A DNA stretch of 47,596 nt, taken from the NCBI GenBank assembly GCA_050694055.1, contig JBOGWX010000085.1:1-47596 (forward strand), in the 5' to 3' direction. The stretch comes from WHSV01 sp050694055. Lineage in GTDB: Bacteria > Actinomycetota > CADDZG01 > WHSQ01. This document shows positions 43,812 through 47,596 of the stretch, piece by piece. Position numbers and translations under genes: made by a program. Under the pieces are notes generated by a model. That model ran no database searches. It saw only the letters and a program-made list of their open reading frames with translations, and had not been told where the DNA came from. The first letter of the stretch is position 1. The number at the start of each line of letters is the position of its first letter.

Positions 43812-44393
43812 TCAAGCGGCGAGAGAAGGAGGCGGCGCCCGTTCGTGCGCGTACGAGAGGCCGGGATGAGAGATCACGGGGACATCGTGCGCTTCTATGC
43901 GCAGCACCACGCGCCGCGCTTCTCGCGGTGCGCCCCGGAGCCGCGCGATGATCGCCCCCGCCCGGCGCGCGAGCATTAGCACCGCGCAGCCCAGAGCCGC
44001 AGTGATCGCCAGCAGCGGAAGGGCCGGCAAAACGGCGGGTTCGTGTAATAGGAGCGTGAGCTCCTGGGCCCGCACGGCTCGCTCGCTCAACTCGAGGACT
44101 GCGAAGGTGGAAGCTTGGAGCGCCACCAGCCGCCCCCACGCGGAGAGGACCGAGAGAGGCGGTTCGGCCCGGCGCCGTCCGAAGGCCATCTCGACCCCGA
44201 CGGCGAGCACGAATCCCGCCACTCCCATCAGCACCGCGAGGTCCCAGTAGCCGTGGCCCGACGCCTCGAGCACGTGGGCCCGCACGGCGTCGTCCGCGTA
44301 GGCCCAGCGGTAGGCAAGGGCGTGCGCGCCGACGACTCCGGCGGCACTGATGGCGACGGTGGCGATTCGGGCGGCACCTCCCCTGCTACTCAC
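43812..44393 (-). CDS. polytopic membrane protein, copper operon (paralog B)
   Basis: 193 residues with about four transmembrane helices; HALAYRWAYADDAVRAHVLE, ASGHGYWDLAVLMGVAGFVL and ALQASTFAVLELSERAV align with the paralog at 38935-39504 (HSIAYWVVASDAHHHASLLL, TGHGYWGVVTPVAMGLAV, TLQAGAFLAMETVERAS). First gene of the copper operon. GTG 44393 sits 8 nt after a TATAGT -10 element, so it is probably translated leaderless. Function unknown. Confidence 0.78.
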   Translation of the reverse strand: MSSRGGAARIATVAISAAGVVGAHALAYRWAYADDAVRAHVLEASGHGYWDLAVLMGVAGFVLAVGVEMAFGRRRAEPPLSVLSAWGRLVALQASTFAVLELSERAVRAQELTLLLHEPAVLPALPLLAITAALGCAVLMLARRAGAIIARLRGAPREARRVVLRIEAHDVPVISHPGLSYAHERAPPPSLAA

Positions 44394-44401
44394 AACCCCT
44401 C

Positions 44402-44407
44402 ACTATA
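44402..44407 (-). promoter_or_regulatory. -10 element of a leaderless copper-operon promoter
   Basis: TATAGT on the minus strand ends 8 nt before the GTG at 44393, so transcription would begin at or next to the start codon. No good -35 is visible, and no clear copper-regulator palindrome was seen. Confidence 0.55.
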
Positions 44408-44448
44408 GAAGACTGCGTCACATTGCGACCCTTTGAGCCTGACTTGCT

Positions 44449-45033
44449 TCAGCTCTGGACGATCTCGAGGGCGAACGACTCGAGAATCTCGTAGCGAGCG
44501 CCCTTGGGGTGAAGATGGCTGCGATACAGGGCGACGCGATCGACGGCGAACCACGGCTCGAGCACCTCGAAGGGTTCGGCCATCACCCTCGAGACGGATG
44601 CCGGCCGCGTGAACCGGGCGAGCGTCAGATGCGGTGTGAACGCTCTGGTTTCGCGTTCGAAGCCCAGCGCTTCCAGGGCAGAATCGAGGGAGGCGGCCAG
44701 TTTCGTAAGGAGGCGCTCGGGATCCTCGAGACCCACCCACAGGACCCGGGCCCTGCGCTCCGTGGGCCAGGCTCCCAGCCCCCTCAGCGCCACCCTCGAG
44801 GGCCCGTGTGCCCCGGCGACGTCGCCCAGCACCCCGCGGATGGCACCGGCATCGGCGGCGTCGACCCAACCCAGGAACTTGAGGGTGAGGTGCTGATTGG
44901 CGGGTTTCGTCCACCGCGCCTTCGTCGTGGACTCCTCCAGCCTCCGCAGAGGGGATGCGGCCCGGTGCAGGGCCTCGAGCTGCTCGGACGGAACGGTCAC
45001 GCCGACGAAGAGCCTGAGGCGCGGCGCGCTCAC
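44449..45033 (-). CDS. thpR: RNA 2',3'-cyclic phosphodiesterase (2'-5' RNA ligase family)
   Basis: 194 residues with the two HxTx motifs of the 2H phosphoesterase family: QHLTLKFLG (about residues 47-55) and PHLTLARFT (about 135-143), on a duplicated fold. It opens 2',3'-cyclic phosphates on RNA. GTG 45033 overlaps the cinA stop as GTGA, fixing the start; the longer frame is rejected. cinA-thpR is a common pair near recA in several bacterial groups. Confidence 0.92.
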   Translation of the reverse strand: MSAPRLRLFVGVTVPSEQLEALHRAASPLRRLEESTTKARWTKPANQHLTLKFLGWVDAADAGAIRGVLGDVAGAHGPSRVALRGLGAWPTERRARVLWVGLEDPERLLTKLAASLDSALEALGFERETRAFTPHLTLARFTRPASVSRVMAEPFEVLEPWFAVDRVALYRSHLHPKGARYEILESFALEIVQS

Positions 45034-46271
45034 GATCCGGCGGTCGCGAGGATCATCCGCCGGGCGAGGTCGAGCGCCGAGTTGACCGCTATCGCCCGCA
45101 CGTTCGCCCGGTTGCCGTAGCCCTGGACGAAGCGGGCCTCGGCCCGCCCCTCGACATAAGCCCCGACCAAGATAGTCCCGGGTTTCTTTCCTTCCTGTTC
45201 CGCCGGTCCGGCGACTCCGGTGGTCGACACGCCCACGTCGGCACCGAAGTGCTTGGCGGCCGCCTCTGCCAGAGCGGCGGCGCACGGAGCGCTCACGGCG
45301 CCGTACTCCTCGAGGATCCTGGGGTCGACTCCCGCGACCTCACGCTTCGCGTCGGTCGAGTAGCACACCAGCGACCCGGCGTAGAAGTCGCTGGCCCCCT
45401 CAGCCTCGGTGAGGTTCGCGCCCAGGAGCCCGCCGGTGAGCGACTCGGCGGTCGCCACCGTGAGGTTCCTGCCTCTGGCCAACGAGGAGAAGACGCCGAC
45501 GACCGTGTCCTCCCCCGGCTCCAGGGCGGCGTCACCCAGGCGGCGTCTTATCGCCGCCTCGACCGGCTGGATGAGAGCCTCCGCGGCGCCGGCGCTCGGC
45601 GCCTTGGCGGTCAACCGCACCCGGGCGGTGCCTCCCCCCGCAAGGAACGCGATCGTGGGGTTGCTCTGGGCGTCGACGAGGTCGGCGATGGCCTGAGCGA
45701 GAGCCGATTCGCCCAGCCCCACGGTCAGCACGTGGCGGCTGATCGTGATCCCGTCGCCCGAGCGTTTGCGGAGCACGGGCAGCACGGTCTTGTCGAGCAT
45801 CGCCTCCATCTCCCACGGGACGCCCGGCAGACAGAAGATGACCGTGCCCGAGTGTTCCAGGTAGAAGCCGGGCGCCGTGCCCTCCGGCTCGATCGGCACG
45901 GCCCCCTCGGGAAGGTCGGCCTGCTTGAGGTTCGACTCCGGCATGGCCCTGCCTCTGCCCTCGAAGAAGCCGCGGATGAAGGCTGCCAGGCGCTCGTCCC
46001 TGACGAGCCGCCGGCCGGTGGCGGACGCTACCGCCGCCGCGGTGATGTCGTCCGAGGTCGGGCCGAGACCGCCCGTGATCACGACCGCGTCGGCGCGCTC
46101 GGCCGCGGTCAGAAGGGTCGCCTCGATGCGAGCGAGATTGTCGCCCACGTTGGTGTGGAAGTAGACGTCGACACCGATCGTCGCCAGAGCGGCCGAGATG
46201 TGTCCGGCGTTCGTGTTGGTTATCTGGCCCAGCAACAACTCGGTGCCGACGCCGACGACCTCGGCCCTCAT
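45030..46271 (-). CDS. cinA: CinA-family competence/damage-inducible protein (NMN amidase-type)
   Basis: 413 residues. N-terminal MoaB/Mog-like domain (about 1-170) with GVGTELLLGQITNTN, VITGGLGPTSDD and FCLPGVPWEME. C-terminal CinA domain (about 255-413) with TVATAESLTGGLLGANLTE and GVSTTGVAGP, the latter typical of members that deamidate nicotinamide mononucleotide (PncC). ATG 46271 follows AAGGGG. Cotranscribed with thpR. In many bacteria cinA lies directly by recA; here about 19 kb separates them. Confidence 0.94.
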   Translation of the reverse strand: MRAEVVGVGTELLLGQITNTNAGHISAALATIGVDVYFHTNVGDNLARIEATLLTAAERADAVVITGGLGPTSDDITAAAVASATGRRLVRDERLAAFIRGFFEGRGRAMPESNLKQADLPEGAVPIEPEGTAPGFYLEHSGTVIFCLPGVPWEMEAMLDKTVLPVLRKRSGDGITISRHVLTVGLGESALAQAIADLVDAQSNPTIAFLAGGGTARVRLTAKAPSAGAAEALIQPVEAAIRRRLGDAALEPGEDTVVGVFSSLARGRNLTVATAESLTGGLLGANLTEAEGASDFYAGSLVCYSTDAKREVAGVDPRILEEYGAVSAPCAAALAEAAAKHFGADVGVSTTGVAGPAEQEGKKPGTILVGAYVEGRAEARFVQGYGNRANVRAIAVNSALDLARRMILATAGS

Positions 46272-46400
46272 GACACGACCCCTTGCCGGCACCGCGGCTC
46301 CGACCGTCGATTCATCCGCCGAGCGTACTCGTCATGGTGGGCCGCCCGGGCCCGGGTTGGCTCCACTCGAATGGATCACTCGGACCCTAAGATGACGGCC

Positions 46401-47246
46401 ATGCTCCGGCCCGCCTCCCGCCTAGACGTGCTGTCGATCATGGAACAGGAGCGCGCCGAGTTCGTGGTGCTCCTCCGGTCGCTCTCGCCCGAGGACGCCG
46501 AGACACCCGCCTGGGGAGAGGGCTGGACGGTCAAGGACATCGCAGTTCACCTCCTCGGCGACGACCTCTCGACCCTGGCTCGCTGCCGTGACTCCTACGG
46601 CGGCCTGGATCTCGGCCCTCTCGAGCGATGGGACGATCTGGTGAGCGCGCTGAACGACCTCAACGAACGCTGGGTGGAGGCCGGACGCTTCTTGAGCACC
46701 CGGCTCATCGCCGAGCTGCTCTCGTTCACCGGCGAGCTCGTGTCCGAGTTCCTGTCGAAGGTCGACCCCGGAGCGCCGGGAGAGGTCGTGTCCTGGGCGG
46801 GGCCCGACCCGGCCCCCTGGTGGCTCGTCTCGGCGCGGGAGTTCTCGGAGCGCTGGGTGCACCATCAGCAGGTCCGCGACGCGCTCGGGCGCCCGGGCTT
46901 GAACGGCCCCAGCTTCGTCGGTCCCATCCTCGCCACCGTGATGCACGCCCTTCCACCCGCCTACCAAGAGCTGGAGGCGCCCGAGGAAACGACGGTCGCG
47001 GTCGACGTCACCGGACGCGCCGGGTTCAGCTGGGCCGTCGGCCGCGACTCGGACGGCTGGAAGCTGTACGAGGGGCTCAGCCGGGACGCCGCGACCCGGC
47101 TCACGCTGGACCAGGACACCGCGTGGCGCTTCTTGATGCGGATGATCCCCGAGAAGGAGGCGAGAGCGAAGGTAACAATCGAGGGCGATGCGACCTACGC
47201 GCAACCGTTCTTCAACGCGGTGTCCGCGATCGTCGCGCGGACCTAG
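46401..47246 (+). CDS. maleylpyruvate isomerase-family mycothiol-dependent enzyme (DinB-like fold)
   Basis: 281 residues. N-terminal MDMPI/DinB four-helix domain (residues about 5-190) with WTVKDIAVHLLGDD (metal His near 52), FTGELVSEFLSKVD and ERWVHHQQVRDALG (His pair); then a smaller C-terminal domain (TVAVDVTGRAGFSWAVG). Such proteins use or resemble enzymes using mycothiol, the actinobacterial thiol, which fits the proposed taxon. Substrate unknown. A TAAGAT -10 element ends 7 nt before ATG 46401, suggesting a leaderless transcript; ATG 46392 lies inside that element and is less likely. Confidence 0.8.
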   Translation: MLRPASRLDVLSIMEQERAEFVVLLRSLSPEDAETPAWGEGWTVKDIAVHLLGDDLSTLARCRDSYGGLDLGPLERWDDLVSALNDLNERWVEAGRFLSTRLIAELLSFTGELVSEFLSKVDPGAPGEVVSWAGPDPAPWWLVSAREFSERWVHHQQVRDALGRPGLNGPSFVGPILATVMHALPPAYQELEAPEETTVAVDVTGRAGFSWAVGRDSDGWKLYEGLSRDAATRLTLDQDTAWRFLMRMIPEKEARAKVTIEGDATYAQPFFNAVSAIVART

Positions 47247-47295
47247 CAGCCGGAGCTCTCGAGCTCTGACCCGAGCCGCAACGTAGGTTGGTTCG

Positions 47296-47427
47296 TCAGT
47301 CGTCGAGGACGACCAGGTCGAGCCACCGCCGCCGCACCGCGTACCGCGCTCGATGCGCACGCACGGCTGCGCGGTCGGCTCGAAGCACGACGTCTGGGTC
47401 GAGCAACTCGAGCAGCGCGCCGAAGTT
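47296..47427 (-). pseudogene. relic of an ECF sigma factor-like C-terminal domain
   Basis: A minus-strand frame ending in TGA at 47296-47298 encodes NFGALLELLDPDVVLRADRA and then a basic run, closely resembling the SnoaL-like tail of SigJ/ECF41-type sigma factors (family pattern: ALLALLDPDVVLRAD). It is only about 40 residues, has no start of its own, and no sigma-2/sigma-4 region follows upstream. Looks like a decayed gene end. Confidence 0.45.
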
Positions 47428-47456
47428 ACGCCCGCGTGCGCCACTGGGGCCAGATC

Positions 47457-47596
47457 TCACTGGGGCGCCGTCGCCTGAGGGTTCTCTTTCGCGAAACGCT
47501 CGATCATGCGGTCCATGCGGTCCATGCGGTCCATGCGGTCCATGCGGTCCATGCGGTCCATGCGGTCCATGCGGTCCATGCGGTCCATGCGGTCCA
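47457..47596 (-). CDS. partial gene ending in (Met-Asp-Arg)n repeats, 5' end beyond window
   Basis: Minus-strand frame with stop TGA at 47457-47459. The last 15 residues after the repeats read IERFAKENPQATAPQ, preceded by at least ten Met-Asp-Arg tripeptides encoded by the 9-base repeat, all in one frame. The other two minus-strand frames of the repeat would give Gly-Pro-His or Trp-Thr-Ala. The normal-looking helical end (MIERFAKEN) in the same frame supports real coding. The start and most of the protein are outside the window; function unknown. Confidence 0.6.
   Translation of the reverse strand, partial: DRMDRMDRMDRMDRMDRMDRMDRMDRMDRMIERFAKENPQATAPQ
47506..47595. repeat. 9-base tandem repeat, at least ten exact copies
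   Basis: ATGCGGTCC repeated ten times without a mismatch from 47506 to 47595 and continuing past the window edge. The unit is a multiple of three, so copy-number change would keep the reading frame of the minus-strand gene. Confidence 0.98.

Noticed and set aside
45249..46400. Plus-strand extension upstream of the MDMPI-type gene
   Set aside because: The frame happens to stay open opposite cinA but is not protein-like; the -10 element and domain start place the gene at 46401.
47506..47595. CRISPR array
   Set aside because: Units are contiguous 9-mers with no spacers; this is a simple tandem repeat.

Overview
The window looks like a chromosomal segment of an early-branching actinobacterium (phylum Actinomycetota). 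It is G+C-rich throughout, uses many GTG starts, and chains genes through 4-base ATGA/GTGA stop-start overlaps. It keeps the classic actinobacterial order recA-recX ... miaB-(LigB-like)-miaA-dapF ... hflX ... lexA-LysM ... nrdR. A ribonuclease Y gene, a B12-dependent ribonucleotide reductase and the succinylase lysine/DAP pathway argue for a lineage outside the mycobacteria/streptomycetes. The species cannot be named from this sequence.

Region 1 (1-6.1 kb, minus strand) is a nucleotide-metabolism cluster: nrdJ (interrupted by an intein), a small zinc-ribbon protein, the repressor nrdR, dut, a DUF2993 lipid-binding-type protein and tRNA-Gly. Two NrdR-box-like sites 31 bp apart (centre to centre) lie upstream of nrdJ, so the operon probably controls itself. 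Region 2 (6.5-13.6 kb) holds a P5C dehydrogenase, a divergent lexA/LysM pair sharing a four-box SOS control region, a saccharopine-dehydrogenase-like reductase, a FetAB-type exporter and hflX, whose start codon seems non-standard. Region 3 (13.7-16.8 kb) is dapE-dapC-dapD, convergent with the coupled operon miaB-LigB-like-miaA-dapF (16.8-20.7 kb). Rny, recX and recA (with a second intein) follow on the minus strand.

Region 4 (25.6-44.4 kb) is accessory in character and sits between recA and thpR-cinA. It opens with a five-gene, fully overlapping operon of unrecognised membrane-anchored coiled-coil proteins, transcribed away from recA across a shared SOS box; this is the best candidate for an undescribed system. 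Next comes a complete self-contained sugar-alcohol PTS operon (DeoR-type regulator, FruK-like kinase, EIIC, EIIB, EIIA, dehydrogenase, HPr, EI). Two Tat-exported ferritin-like proteins, a class E sortase and a glyoxalase-fold protein follow. Last is a seven-gene copper-handling operon (CopC, CopC-CopD fusion, YcnI and four membrane proteins, two of them paralogs of each other).

Region 5 (44.4 kb to the end) holds thpR and cinA, a mycothiol-dependent maleylpyruvate-isomerase-fold protein, a probable sigma-factor relic, and the C-terminal end of a gene made of at least ten copies of a 9-base repeat (Met-Asp-Arg) running off the window.
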